NCBI GenBank assembly: GCA_035476635.1
Contig: DATILI010000331.1
Location: forward strand, 1-8,808
Source: DATILI01 sp035476635
Lineage (GTDB): Bacteria > Pseudomonadota > Gammaproteobacteria > Burkholderiales > Burkholderiaceae_C
Reading direction: 5' to 3'
Length of the DNA stretch: 8,808 nucleotides
Shown here: positions 1 to 6,927 of the stretch, piece after piece
How the letters are laid out: the number at the start of each line of letters is the position of its first letter
Numbering within the stretch: position 1 is the first letter of the stretch
Notes under the pieces: model-generated
What the model saw: only the letters and a program-made list of their open reading frames with translations
Told to the model about the DNA's origin: nothing
The model's database searches: none
Translations under genes and position numbers: made by a program

Positions 1-1055
1 GGTGTGGAATTCTTGATCTCGCCTTGGCTCAGCTTGGCTCGCAACTGGCCCCATTTGCTGGGGTCTGCGACCAGGCTGGTGATCTCCGGCGAATCACCCA
101 TGAAGAAGGATTCGTAGGCAAGCTCCCAGTTCTTGCCACCGAGCGACGGCACCAGCGCCTGATGAATTGCACACACAAGATGATTGGACAGGACCATCGC
201 TTTGGACTGCTGCGCATCCGCGGGAAAGAAGCTGAGCAACTTCTGCAGTGCGGAAACGCCGTCGCGTCCGTGCGTGCTCATGATGACGAACCGGCCATGC
301 TCCGCGGCGCGCAACGCCACTTCGGCTTCCTCGCGCGATCGGACTTCACCGACCAAGATGGCGTCCGGGGTTTGGCGTAGCACTTCGACCAGGCCCTGTT
401 GGAATGTCGCCACATCGGCGCCGACCTCGCGCTGACTGACCAAGCCCTTGCCGGGCTTGAAGATGTACTCGATCGGCTGCTCAATGGTGACGGCATGGAT
501 CGGCCGTGTATTAAGCATGGCCTGAAGAATGGCAGCCATCGTGGTCGATTTGCCCGAGCCTGTTGGGCCACTGACCACGACCAGGCCGCGATGGGCATCT
601 ACCAGCTGGCGCACCAGGATGCCAAGACCCAGCTTGCCCAGTTCGGGAACCTCCATCGGCAGCTTGCGCACCATCACCTTGGTTTGAACGCCCGCACCGG
701 TCGTAAAGACAGTGGCGCGCACACGCCACTTGCCCATCTGAACCGATAGCTGCGTGCGTGGCGCGTCAGCTTGCGTGGGGTTGTCGATGGCGTCGGTTTC
801 ACGCAAGAACGCGATAAACGACTTCAGGGCCAGAGGTTCGACCTCCCCGTAACCCGTTCGCATCCAGCCCGAAGGGACGCGGATAGCGATATCGCCGCCC
901 GTCTCCAAGAGCACATCGGTGAACTCCAGGCTTTCGCTGAAATCCAGCAGCGTTCGAAGGTGCGAGTCCAGCGGGCGGATCTCGTTGACGTAGTCAAGGG
1001 TCAATTCGCGAAAGCCTTCTTCGCCGGCAAGGACCTCGGTGGTTTCAATCGACAT
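1..1055 (-). CDS. pilT: PilT/PilU-family ATPase, putative pilus retraction motor (3' end cut by window edge)
   Basis: This is a secretion-superfamily hexameric ATPase of the PilT/PilU type, which in other systems powers pilus depolymerisation at the cytoplasmic side of the platform protein. The frame is open from the ATG at 1055 to the left edge, giving 351 visible codons. Visible motifs are a Walker A GPTGSGKST (residues 163-171), an acidic-box equivalent IEQPIEY (191-197), a Walker B-type segment PDAILVGEVRS (230-240) followed by AEHG (251-254), and a His-box equivalent STHG (260-263). It has no tetracysteine motif, which separates it from assembly ATPases such as PilQ. PilT proteins normally read IEDP(I/V)E, GE(M/I)RD and LHT at these places, so it is divergent. 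The start lies 16 nt after the pilV stop with only a weak purine stretch, suggesting coupled translation. The related family DotB/TraJ is an alternative. The symbol follows the ATPase family, not R64 pilT, which is a transglycosylase. Confidence 0.88.
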   Translation of the reverse strand, partial: MSIETTEVLAGEEGFRELTLDYVNEIRPLDSHLRTLLDFSESLEFTDVLLETGGDIAIRVPSGWMRTGYGEVEPLALKSFIAFLRETDAIDNPTQADAPRTQLSVQMGKWRVRATVFTTGAGVQTKVMVRKLPMEVPELGKLGLGILVRQLVDAHRGLVVVSGPTGSGKSTTMAAILQAMLNTRPIHAVTIEQPIEYIFKPGKGLVSQREVGADVATFQQGLVEVLRQTPDAILVGEVRSREEAEVALRAAEHGRFVIMSTHGRDGVSALQKLLSFFPADAQQSKAMVLSNHLVCAIHQALVPSLGGKNWELAYESFFMGDSPEITSLVADPSKWGQLRAKLSQGEIKNST

Positions 1056-1071
1056 GAAAATATCTTTGTAG

Positions 1072-1782
1072 TTAAGAGCCGACGAAGTCGGAGAGCTTCA
1101 CGCGCCAGCCGCCTTGTGTGCCGCAGGCCTCGCGTTGTGTGGGGTCGGCATCGAGCCACTTGCACAGCACGCGGTCGGCATCCGGAATGATTCCGCCCGC
1201 AGCGCCCATGGACTTCGCATCGCGCATGATGGGATCGATGCCGCCCGTGAACCCTCTGGAATTGGGCGCATAGGAGGCCAGCCCTGTGGCACCGGCTGCG
1301 CCCACGGACAGCATCTCCACGTTGTCCGTCGGCACGGCCGGCATCACCGCCGTGTCGTAGACGCGCTTGAAGATGGCGACCATGCGCTGCTGCTGCAGGT
1401 TGTAGTCGGGGAACGTTTGGGGCGCGAAGCCTTTCCACCGCAACACCGAAGCATCGACCGCGCAGGTATGCAGCACCGTGCTATTGGACTGAATGCCGGT
1501 TTCTTCCGGAATGGCCGCGCCAGGATTGATACCCAGTCTGCACAACTTGTCAGCGCCGGTGCCATCGAGCATCGCGGCGCGTATCGCATCGGCGTTTTGA
1601 AGATAGTAGGATTTGGCCAGCTCCGTGAAGTCCATCGTGCGTTCGCTGTTCACGACGCCCTTGGCTTCCTCCAGATCGGCCTTCTGCTTCTGAATGGCAT
1701 ACATCCCCAGTGGGACGATGATTGCAGTGGCCAACAGCACTTCCACCATTGCATTGCCCGCGCTGGCTTTCAACTTGCGCAT
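1072..1782 (-). CDS. pilV: PilV-like minor/tip prepilin, no shufflon
   Basis: This 236-residue type IV prepilin is probably a minor or tip subunit, by analogy with the PilV adhesin of R64-type pili. A short 9-residue basic leader MRKLKASAG precedes the predicted cleavage site G9|N10. Glu lies at mature position +5 (NAMVE), followed by the hydrophobic stretch VLLATAIIVPLGMYAI. The segment after it, rich in Lys/Glu and containing a Tyr-Tyr (residues 59-60), resembles the PilV constant N-terminal region. Cysteines 81, 107, 207 and 220 could form disulfides in the periplasm. The protein is much shorter than R64 PilV, whose constant part alone is about 360 residues, and it stops cleanly with TAA. 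The ATG at 1782 is chosen over upstream in-frame codons because GGAG sits 8 nt before it and the class III leader then fits. The start overlaps the previous gene by 13 nt. The call as PilV rests on the N terminus and gene position. Confidence 0.72.
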   Translation of the reverse strand: MRKLKASAGNAMVEVLLATAIIVPLGMYAIQKQKADLEEAKGVVNSERTMDFTELAKSYYLQNADAIRAAMLDGTGADKLCRLGINPGAAIPEETGIQSNSTVLHTCAVDASVLRWKGFAPQTFPDYNLQQQRMVAIFKRVYDTAVMPAVPTDNVEMLSVGAAGATGLASYAPNSRGFTGGIDPIMRDAKSMGAAGGIIPDADRVLCKWLDADPTQREACGTQGGWRVKLSDFVGS

Positions 1783-2162
1783 TTGAGGGACTCCAGAGAA
1801 AAGCCGTGCGCGGCAAGCGCGCCTTGCGACCGACCTGCGAGCGGCGTGCACCAAGTCACTTTGCCGCCAGCAACGACAGTCGCTCTCCAGGACGGCGGAA
1901 AATCGCCACTTCGCAAAGCAGGGCTCGCAAGGTGTGCTGATTGGAGCTGACTCGCCGTCACCTCGCCGACAAATTCCGGATTTCTGGCCAGGTACTCCTG
2001 CACCAGAAACTCAAAACGCAAGCGGCCTTGCGCCTGCGCTTCCCTCTGCACAGGGTTGTGAAGGACTTCCTCACGTGCTGGCGCGCGCAACGTCAGCGCC
2101 GCCACCGACAAACCGGTGGCGGCGGCACCCGTGGTCAACGTCAGGGCGAACCAGCCCGCCAT
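1770..2162 (-). CDS. pilM: PilM-like small membrane-anchored pilus accessory protein
   Basis: The product has 130 residues. An N-terminal hydrophobic segment (about 5-24) would anchor it in the inner membrane, leaving a small periplasmic domain. The pattern that suggests the PilM family of R64-type thin pili is F-x-x-x-YL-x-x-NP-x-F-x-G-x-V (residues 52-68), then a conserved-looking Trp at 92 and a G-KVTWCTPL segment (100-108). The biochemical role of PilM is not established; in R64 it is required for thin pilus formation. Two cysteines (105 and 128) could pair. The ATG at 2162 is preceded by GGAGG at 7 nt, which rules out a longer in-frame extension overlapping pilS. It lies 38 nt after the pilS stop and overlaps pilV by 13 nt. 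In R64 pilM is ahead of pilN, so its place here is different. The assignment is by short motif and context only; a small minor pilin-like accessory is the alternative. Confidence 0.6.
   Translation of the reverse strand: MAGWFALTLTTGAAATGLSVAALTLRAPAREEVLHNPVQREAQAQGRLRFEFLVQEYLARNPEFVGEVTASQLQSAHLASPALRSGDFPPSWRATVVAGGKVTWCTPLAGRSQGALAAHGFSLESLKCAS
1791..1794 (-). promoter_or_regulatory. Ribosome binding site of pilV
   Basis: GGAG, 8 nt before the ATG at 1782, falls within the end of the pilM-like gene. It supports the start that gives a 9-residue prepilin leader. Confidence 0.6.
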
Positions 2163-2169
2163 CAGTTGA

Positions 2170-2174
2170 CCTCC
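2170..2174 (-). promoter_or_regulatory. Ribosome binding site of the pilM-like gene
   Basis: GGAGG, 7 nt before the ATG at 2162, lies in the 38-nt gap after pilS. It supports the short 130-residue product with an N-terminal membrane anchor instead of a longer in-frame reading that would run back into pilS. Confidence 0.7.
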
Positions 2175-2200
2175 ACATTCAATGCTGGGTGGTCCATTGC

Positions 2201-2779
2201 TCAGCGCAGGGTGATGTTCAGCACGCGATTGGCAGTGTCGCAACCCGTGGCCATGGCGGCGACATCCAGCGTGCCGTTGGCCGGTTTCACCACGGTCTCG
2301 CTGCCCGCCGCGCCCACGGCAGTCTTGTAGGTCAGGTCCGCCACGGCCTGCGTGATCTTGGCGCACTCCTGGGGGCTGCGCATGATGAAGCTCACGACGC
2401 CCTGGTTCACGGCCGGCGCGGTGAACACCACTTCGTTGCGGAAGTTGTCGTAAATCTTGGTGGTGTCCTTGCTAAATTGATCAGGGATGCGGTTGAGCTT
2501 GATCATGTTGTCGGGCGTGAAGGCACTCCAGTTGCCACCCGAAAGACCAAAGGTCTCTTGGCTCTTGCTGGCGAAAGAGATGATTCCGTCGATTTGGCGG
2601 CTAGTACCGGCGTCCGCCGTATTGGAGCGGTACAGCATCAGCGCGCCGCCCATCACGATCCCTGCCAGCGCAATCACCAGCGTGGTTTCCATCAAGGTCA
2701 GGCCGCGCATGTGCCGGCGCGACTTGCAGGTGCCGATCTTGAAAGTACCATTCCTGGCGAGGCGAAGGTTGAGATTCAT
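2201..2779 (-). CDS. pilS: PilS-like type IVb major prepilin
   Basis: This is the probable structural subunit of the pilus fibre. The precursor has 192 residues: a long 26-residue basic leader typical of type IVb prepilins, cleavage predicted at G26|L27 in MRG|LTLME, and Glu at mature +5. A hydrophobic assembly helix spans about residues 27-50. The mature chain would be 166 residues. Cysteines 139 and 180 near the C terminus are placed like the disulfide that closes the D-region of type IV pilins, and a central NW (83-84) is shared with PilS-like pilins. The ATG at 2779 has an AAGGA about 9-10 nt upstream; a start at Met24 would leave only a three-residue leader and is rejected. The 53-nt gap before it, the largest in the cluster, holds a hairpin, in keeping with a subunit needed in large amounts. 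No prepilin peptidase gene is present in the window to process it. Confidence 0.88.
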   Translation of the reverse strand: MNLNLRLARNGTFKIGTCKSRRHMRGLTLMETTLVIALAGIVMGGALMLYRSNTADAGTSRQIDGIISFASKSQETFGLSGGNWSAFTPDNMIKLNRIPDQFSKDTTKIYDNFRNEVVFTAPAVNQGVVSFIMRSPQECAKITQAVADLTYKTAVGAAGSETVVKPANGTLDVAAMATGCDTANRVLNITLR

Positions 2780-2787
2780 TATTCAAT

Positions 2788-2793
2788 TTCCTT
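2788..2793 (-). promoter_or_regulatory. Ribosome binding site of pilS
   Basis: On the minus strand the purine run AAGGAA ends 8 nt before the ATG at 2779, in an A/T-rich stretch that should be unstructured. It supports the long-leader start of the major prepilin over the internal Met24. Confidence 0.6.
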
Positions 2794-2801
2794 TTTGGTT
2801 G

Positions 2802-2828
2802 GGGGACATCAAAGGGTTCTGCGTCCCC
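2802..2828 (-). promoter_or_regulatory. GC-rich hairpin in the pilR-pilS gap
   Basis: A perfect 6-bp inverted repeat, GGGGAC and GTCCCC, is separated by a 15-nt loop. It lies just after the pilR stop codon and ends 8 nt before the pilS ribosome binding site begins. On the minus-strand transcript it is not followed by a U-run, so it does not look like an intrinsic terminator. A role as a processing or stability element that raises pilin mRNA over upstream genes, or as a modest attenuator, is inference. One short stem in GC-rich DNA can arise by chance. Confidence 0.4.
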
Positions 2829-2832
2829 GGGG

Positions 2833-3885
2833 TTAGTAACTGTTCTTGATGGCGAGGCCCATCTGTCCGAAGCTCAGGCTGATGATGGCCAGCACGAAGG
2901 CGCCCAGGACCAGCAGCAGCGCGGATACCAGCCCGAACTGCGCCGCGATCCTGGCCGTCAACTTGTCATTGATGCGGTCGCTCAGACCAGCGAGTGCCTC
3001 GGCGAAGTTGGACCGCTTCCCGTAGGCGCTGATCAACCAGCTTTCTTCACCGCGGTACAACGTCGCCAGCGCTTCGCCTTCGCGTTCGCCTTGGCGCAGG
3101 CGCAGCATCACGCCATCGAGCTGCGCGTACAGCCAAGGCTTTGCCTTGTCGCGCATGCGCTCGATGGACATGCCAAATGACACTTTGGCACCGACCAGAG
3201 CGGATAAGCCCGACAAAGTGATGGCGAGGTTGGCTTGGGCGTAGACCGTGTACGGAAACATGAAGCGGTCGAAGAACCGGCGCACCGGCCCGGGTTTCCA
3301 CGTTGCCGCCGTGACCTGAAAAGCCACCAAGTACGCAACCAGACCTCCCACAAAGGCAGGGACCCCGACCGGCACAAGGTCTGTGATCTTCCCGAGGATC
3401 TGGGGGATCAGCGGCCAACGTGCACGCGGCAGCAACTGGTTGTAGATTGGCATGGTCTCCACGCGCGCGAAGATCAATAGGCCGATCAAGGCCATCAGAA
3501 ACAGGACCGGATACAGCAGTCGCCCGGCAATGGACTTCATGACCTGAGAATTGCGTAGTGCGACGGCACGGGCGGTGCGCAGGCCCAGCGCGACCGCGCC
3601 CGCTTGCTCGCCCGCATCCAGCGCCAGTACCTCCGCTGGTGAAGCACACCATGCCAGACTGGACGACAGGCGTTGCACAGCACCTGTCGCGCCGCGTGCG
3701 CCGGCAACGATCCGTTGCGTGATGAGGAGCCGCGGATTCCTGTTGCGTTCGTAGTGCGCGTGAATGTCCTGCACTGCGTCGTAAAGAGGCACCGCGTCGT
3801 TGACGAACGATTCCAGAAGGCCGTAAAACTCGGCGCGAGCCTTGGGGCCGAAAGCCAGCCTGGCGCGGATTTCCAGGAAATTCAT
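2833..3885 (-). CDS. pilR: PilR-like inner-membrane platform protein (GspF/PilC family)
   Basis: This 350-residue polytopic protein is the platform that connects the cytoplasmic ATPase to the growing pilus. Three hydrophobic segments are visible: residues about 123-140, 171-193 and a C-terminal one at 317-338. Between the second and third lies a cytoplasmic GspF-like helical domain of about 110 residues (FDRFMFPYTVYAQANLAITL, 205-224, through GVMLRLRQGE at 258). The N-terminal helical domain (about 15-110) includes the VPLYDAVQDI stretch seen in the first F domain. The length matches R64 PilR and BfpE-type platforms, which are shorter than GspF. The start codon overlaps the pilQ stop in an ATGA arrangement, so translation is probably coupled and the two partners are made together. 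Ribosome-binding purines are weak (GGAAAA). The product family is secure; its specific partners are inferred from gene order. Confidence 0.9.
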   Translation of the reverse strand: MNFLEIRARLAFGPKARAEFYGLLESFVNDAVPLYDAVQDIHAHYERNRNPRLLITQRIVAGARGATGAVQRLSSSLAWCASPAEVLALDAGEQAGAVALGLRTARAVALRNSQVMKSIAGRLLYPVLFLMALIGLLIFARVETMPIYNQLLPRARWPLIPQILGKITDLVPVGVPAFVGGLVAYLVAFQVTAATWKPGPVRRFFDRFMFPYTVYAQANLAITLSGLSALVGAKVSFGMSIERMRDKAKPWLYAQLDGVMLRLRQGEREGEALATLYRGEESWLISAYGKRSNFAEALAGLSDRINDKLTARIAAQFGLVSALLLVLGAFVLAIISLSFGQMGLAIKNSY

Positions 3886-5633
3886 GTGCCGGTTTTCCAG
3901 AGGATGCGGTCATCTTTTGCGCCATCGGGAACGACCAGCCGGTTGTTGGCAGCCGACGCCATCGTGTGCTCGGCGTTCAACAGCGAGACGTTTTCCTCCA
4001 CGGACCGAGGGTCGAGAATGCCAGAGTGGATTTTCGAGATGGCGTGCGCCAGGGCCGTCACGCCCAGGTCATCAATCTGCAGAAGTTTGGTCGACTGCCA
4101 ATACTTCTCGGCGGCGGCGATCTCACGGCGCTCGAGGTGGTGGAGAAACTGCCGGTCGGGCGCGATGAATTCCGCGACGAGGGTTCGACCGGCAATGCCC
4201 GACATCGCGCAGGCGGGACAGCCGTCCCCTCGAACATGAATGTTCGCGCCCTCTAGTGGCGAAACCTGCTGCAGACGGTCCAGCGTGGCTTTGGGAAGGC
4301 GGCCCATTCCCTTCCCCAGCGGGATCTTGCAGAGGGGGCAGAGCGTGGGCACGAGGCGCTGGTACACCACACCGGAGATGAATCCCGGCATCGTGAGCAG
4401 ATCCCAACTCACGCCCAGTTCGCGCAGCCGCAACCAGGCGCCCAAAGCGGAATACGTGTGCAAGGTCGTCAAGACCTTGCGGCCCGAGAGCACTGCATCA
4501 CGCACCAAGGAGGCGCTTTCCGCGTCGCGGATTTCACCAGGCACCACCACATCGGCGTCCTGGCGCAGCATCCCCTTCAACACCGTCGCATATTCCAGCG
4601 ATCCGCCAACGGGAACCTGGCAGGCGCTGGGAACGATGTTTTCAATCGGGCTTTCGGCGGTCATCACCTTGATGCTGTCCCCGCGCATTTCGTAAAGGCG
4701 CACCAGGCAAGCGGCCAGCGATGCGGACTTGCCGCTATTCGTCGGGCCGGAATAGACGATCATTCCGGTATTGCTGCCCAGCATGTTGTCGTTCATGGCC
4801 AGCTGTTCGGGCGTGTAGCCCGCTTCGGCAATGCGTCGCACCGAAGTGCTGCGCATGCTCGCAATCCGCAGCACGAAGGAGAAATTGGGGTCCGGATGGA
4901 TCGGCAGCGACGAAAAGCGCACGCTTACCTCGTGGTGGTCGGGCAGCATCCAGGTGATGCCCGCATCGCTCAAATCCTTGCGATGCCACTGCTCCTTCTT
5001 GCTGCCCTCCTCGCCCTTGAGATGCAGCACCTGGGCCAGGTCCTCTGCCGTCTGGTACGTGAGGTTTCGGATGACCTGGCGGCCGCCGTTGACGCGGAAA
5101 AACACGTCCGCCATGGGGCCGCGGGTTTCCACGTGGATATCCGATGCTTTCAGCGCGATCGCCGCGCACAGAAGCTCGCTGATGAGCTTTTCGGGCTCTG
5201 TCTTTACTTCCTTGGCGGCAAGCTCGGTGGCGTGCTCTTTGTTCTGAACGAAGGCAATGCAGTCGGCCGTCGCCTGCAGCATCTTCGCCCGCGGGTAGTC
5301 CAGTTTTGCCAAGCGATGGCGAAGATCGAGCGCCGGTGCCGTGCCGAAGGCTTCGGGCACCACCAGAATGATGGCTTCACCGGACGACACTTGGATCGCC
5401 ACCATCTGCGCGCGTTGCTCCGCGCTCAGCACCAGCCCCTGAACCATGGAACCTGTGGGAAGCGAACTGAAATCCTGAATGACCTCCATCGGCTCCGGTG
5501 TCGCTACCCGGCTGCGCCAAGCGGGTTTCTGCGCCATGGGCGCGGGCGCGGCCGGCGCTATCTCGGCGACTTGGCCCGCCGTTCCATCCGGCACGAAGTT
5601 GTGTCGGTTAGGTTTACCGCGGAAGTTGAACAT
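3882..5633 (-). CDS. pilQ: PilQ-like pilus assembly ATPase (GspE/PilB family)
   Basis: This 583-residue cytoplasmic ATPase would supply the energy for pilus extension by acting on PilR. Motifs in order: ASDIHVE (163-169) at the start of the N2 domain; Walker A GPTNSGKS (296-303); acidic-box equivalent AESPIE (326-331, normally EDPVE); Walker B region VVVPGEIRD (362-370); His box TTLHT (389-393); and a zinc-type tetracysteine C432-x2-C435 and C472-x2-C475. The tetracysteine identifies it as an assembly rather than a retraction ATPase. The first roughly 60 residues are rich in Pro and Ala and probably a flexible linker. The ATG at 5633 lies inside the end of pilO (20-nt overlap) and has no strong ribosome binding site, so coupling to pilO is likely; the next ATG at Met33 has none either. 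The stop overlaps the pilR start by 4 nt. Length exceeds R64 PilQ by some tens of residues, mostly at the N terminus. Confidence 0.93.
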   Translation of the reverse strand: MFNFRGKPNRHNFVPDGTAGQVAEIAPAAPAPMAQKPAWRSRVATPEPMEVIQDFSSLPTGSMVQGLVLSAEQRAQMVAIQVSSGEAIILVVPEAFGTAPALDLRHRLAKLDYPRAKMLQATADCIAFVQNKEHATELAAKEVKTEPEKLISELLCAAIALKASDIHVETRGPMADVFFRVNGGRQVIRNLTYQTAEDLAQVLHLKGEEGSKKEQWHRKDLSDAGITWMLPDHHEVSVRFSSLPIHPDPNFSFVLRIASMRSTSVRRIAEAGYTPEQLAMNDNMLGSNTGMIVYSGPTNSGKSASLAACLVRLYEMRGDSIKVMTAESPIENIVPSACQVPVGGSLEYATVLKGMLRQDADVVVPGEIRDAESASLVRDAVLSGRKVLTTLHTYSALGAWLRLRELGVSWDLLTMPGFISGVVYQRLVPTLCPLCKIPLGKGMGRLPKATLDRLQQVSPLEGANIHVRGDGCPACAMSGIAGRTLVAEFIAPDRQFLHHLERREIAAAEKYWQSTKLLQIDDLGVTALAHAISKIHSGILDPRSVEENVSLLNAEHTMASAANNRLVVPDGAKDDRILWKTGT

Positions 5634-6921
5634 GGGAGCCGGTTACTTTGATTGGGGGGAGGGTCGTCGCACCGTTTGCACTGGTGATCGGTCCGATCTC
5701 GATGGATTGCAAAGCGCCGGAGTCCCCGAAGCGCGCTACGGCTTCGCGCAGCAAGCCCAATGGCACATGCAGGCTCACCTCAGACCGGTAGGCGACGGTG
5801 ACGGGTTGAACGGCTGCGAGCTGGCCTTGCCTGTCCTGCGGGACTTCGGGTCTTGGCGGCATGGGTGCAAGCAGCGGCGCGGGCGGCGCGCTGATGGTGA
5901 AGATCAAGCCTGGCACCGCGCCAAGCTGGTGAAAGCGCGACAGCACTTCCACGCGGTCTTCGTTCAAGCGGGTTTGCTTGGTCAGCTCGCCGAGCTTTTG
6001 CACCGTCGTGACACTTTGGTCGTCGCGCGTCGTTATGTCCCCTTCGGGTCCGGCGAGACTGGCTTTTTGCATCGCACGCCAGGCCGCCATACACGCGCGG
6101 ATGTCGCACTGAACTCGCTCTAGACGAAATCCACGGCTGACCGCTGGCAACTTGGCAGCCGCGGCCAACCATTGATCGAGTTGCGATGTGACGGGGACAC
6201 CGAGCGCCGCTTCGCGCCGTGCGCTTTCAATGCTTACCCGAACGTCCTCGTTGTACTGGCGTATGACGGCATCGATGCGCTGGCCTTCGTTTATCCGCGC
6301 CATTGCGACGGCCTGAGCTTTTTTTGCGGCAACACGCGCGGCGTGAACGCTTTGGAGCGCGGTGCCTGCAAGGACAACTGCCAGTGCCGCCGCGCCAGCC
6401 ATTGCGAACGGGGCATAGCGCGACTTGGGTTTCCTGAAACCCGAGTCGCGCCGCTTTTTCTCGTCGGCGCTTTGAAGCACCGACGCGACGCCGCTAGCCG
6501 CATCCACTTCGCTGCCGATGATCGTGGCACCCGGAACAAAGCGCAGCATTTCCCGTAGCGCCTCATGGCCTTCGGACATCGAGGTGATGCTGTCGCAGTC
6601 CGGTAGCGGTGCGCCGGCGCGTACAGCGCCGATCCAAACCTGGTCATTGCCCAGGTCATGGAACACCACGGCATCACGTTCCTGCGCTGCAATGACTGCG
6701 AGCGCGCTGACATACTTGCCGCGGCCCGCAAGTGGGTGGGCTGCGATGAAATCTTTGTCCAGCGTGGTGACGACTGCGCCCTCACCGCTGGCCAGCGCAA
6801 CACCGAGGGGCGCCGTGCGCAGCCGGCGCGTGGCTTCGGCCTTGGTCGCGCAATGGCGCCACTCCGAACCGATGACGTAGGCGTCGGTGCTCACACCATC
6901 GCTGATGACGCGCAATGTCAT
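5614..6921 (-). CDS. pilO: PilO-like bitopic pilus accessory protein (PilO2 family)
   Basis: The 435-residue product has the architecture of the type IVb PilO accessory family. A cytoplasmic domain of about 165 residues is followed by a basic stretch (KKRRDSGFRKPKSRY, 155-169), a single membrane helix (about 171-188), an Ala/Arg/Glu-rich segment likely to be coiled coil (195-240), and a periplasmic domain. The periplasmic part contains C272 and C277 close together (CDIRAC), a Pro-rich linker (346-362), and a C-terminal domain ending in a TLPPIKVTG-type strand. In R64-like systems the protein is an inner-membrane component linking the cytoplasmic ATPase to periplasmic parts. It starts 6 nt after the PilP stop and overlaps the PilQ start by 20 nt, so translation is probably coupled; the purines before its ATG (CGGTAAA) are weak. 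The assignment rests on size, topology and neighbours rather than a long conserved motif. Confidence 0.74.
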   Translation of the reverse strand: MTLRVISDGVSTDAYVIGSEWRHCATKAEATRRLRTAPLGVALASGEGAVVTTLDKDFIAAHPLAGRGKYVSALAVIAAQERDAVVFHDLGNDQVWIGAVRAGAPLPDCDSITSMSEGHEALREMLRFVPGATIIGSEVDAASGVASVLQSADEKKRRDSGFRKPKSRYAPFAMAGAAALAVVLAGTALQSVHAARVAAKKAQAVAMARINEGQRIDAVIRQYNEDVRVSIESARREAALGVPVTSQLDQWLAAAAKLPAVSRGFRLERVQCDIRACMAAWRAMQKASLAGPEGDITTRDDQSVTTVQKLGELTKQTRLNEDRVEVLSRFHQLGAVPGLIFTISAPPAPLLAPMPPRPEVPQDRQGQLAAVQPVTVAYRSEVSLHVPLGLLREAVARFGDSGALQSIEIGPITSANGATTLPPIKVTGSHVQLPR

Positions 6922-6927
6922 GGCGAT

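Noticed and set aside
1..1100. Shufflon or CRISPR-like repeats next to pilV
   Set aside because: The stretch is fully coding for the PilT-family ATPase and no recurrent inverted or direct repeats were seen by eye.
1072..1854. Longer form of PilV with 24 extra N-terminal residues
   Set aside because: The extension is Arg/Ala-rich and would reach far into pilM; the ATG at 1782 has GGAG and gives a proper prepilin leader.
1114..1950. Plus-strand open frame opposite pilV and pilM
   Set aside because: No domain, no plausible ribosome binding context noted, and biased composition mirroring the minus-strand genes.
2180..2199. Inverted repeat CAATG/CATTG after the pilS stop
   Set aside because: Only 5 bp with low GC content and a 10-nt loop, no U-run after it; too weak to call a terminator.
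1770..2366. Longer form of the PilM-like protein starting inside pilS
   Set aside because: The first 68 codons would be an Arg/Gly/His-rich out-of-frame reading of pilS; GGAGG before the ATG at 2162 and the hydrophobic N terminus there favour the short form.
1934..2836. Plus-strand open frame of 300 codons opposite pilM and pilS
   Set aside because: It covers genes with a prepilin signature and good ribosome binding sites; the product is a His/Arg-rich shadow.
4458..5651. Long plus-strand open frame of about 400 codons antisense to pilQ
   Set aside because: It lies wholly opposite a gene with clear ATPase motifs; its translation is rich in His, Arg and Ala without recognisable domains, as expected for the antisense frame of GC-rich DNA.
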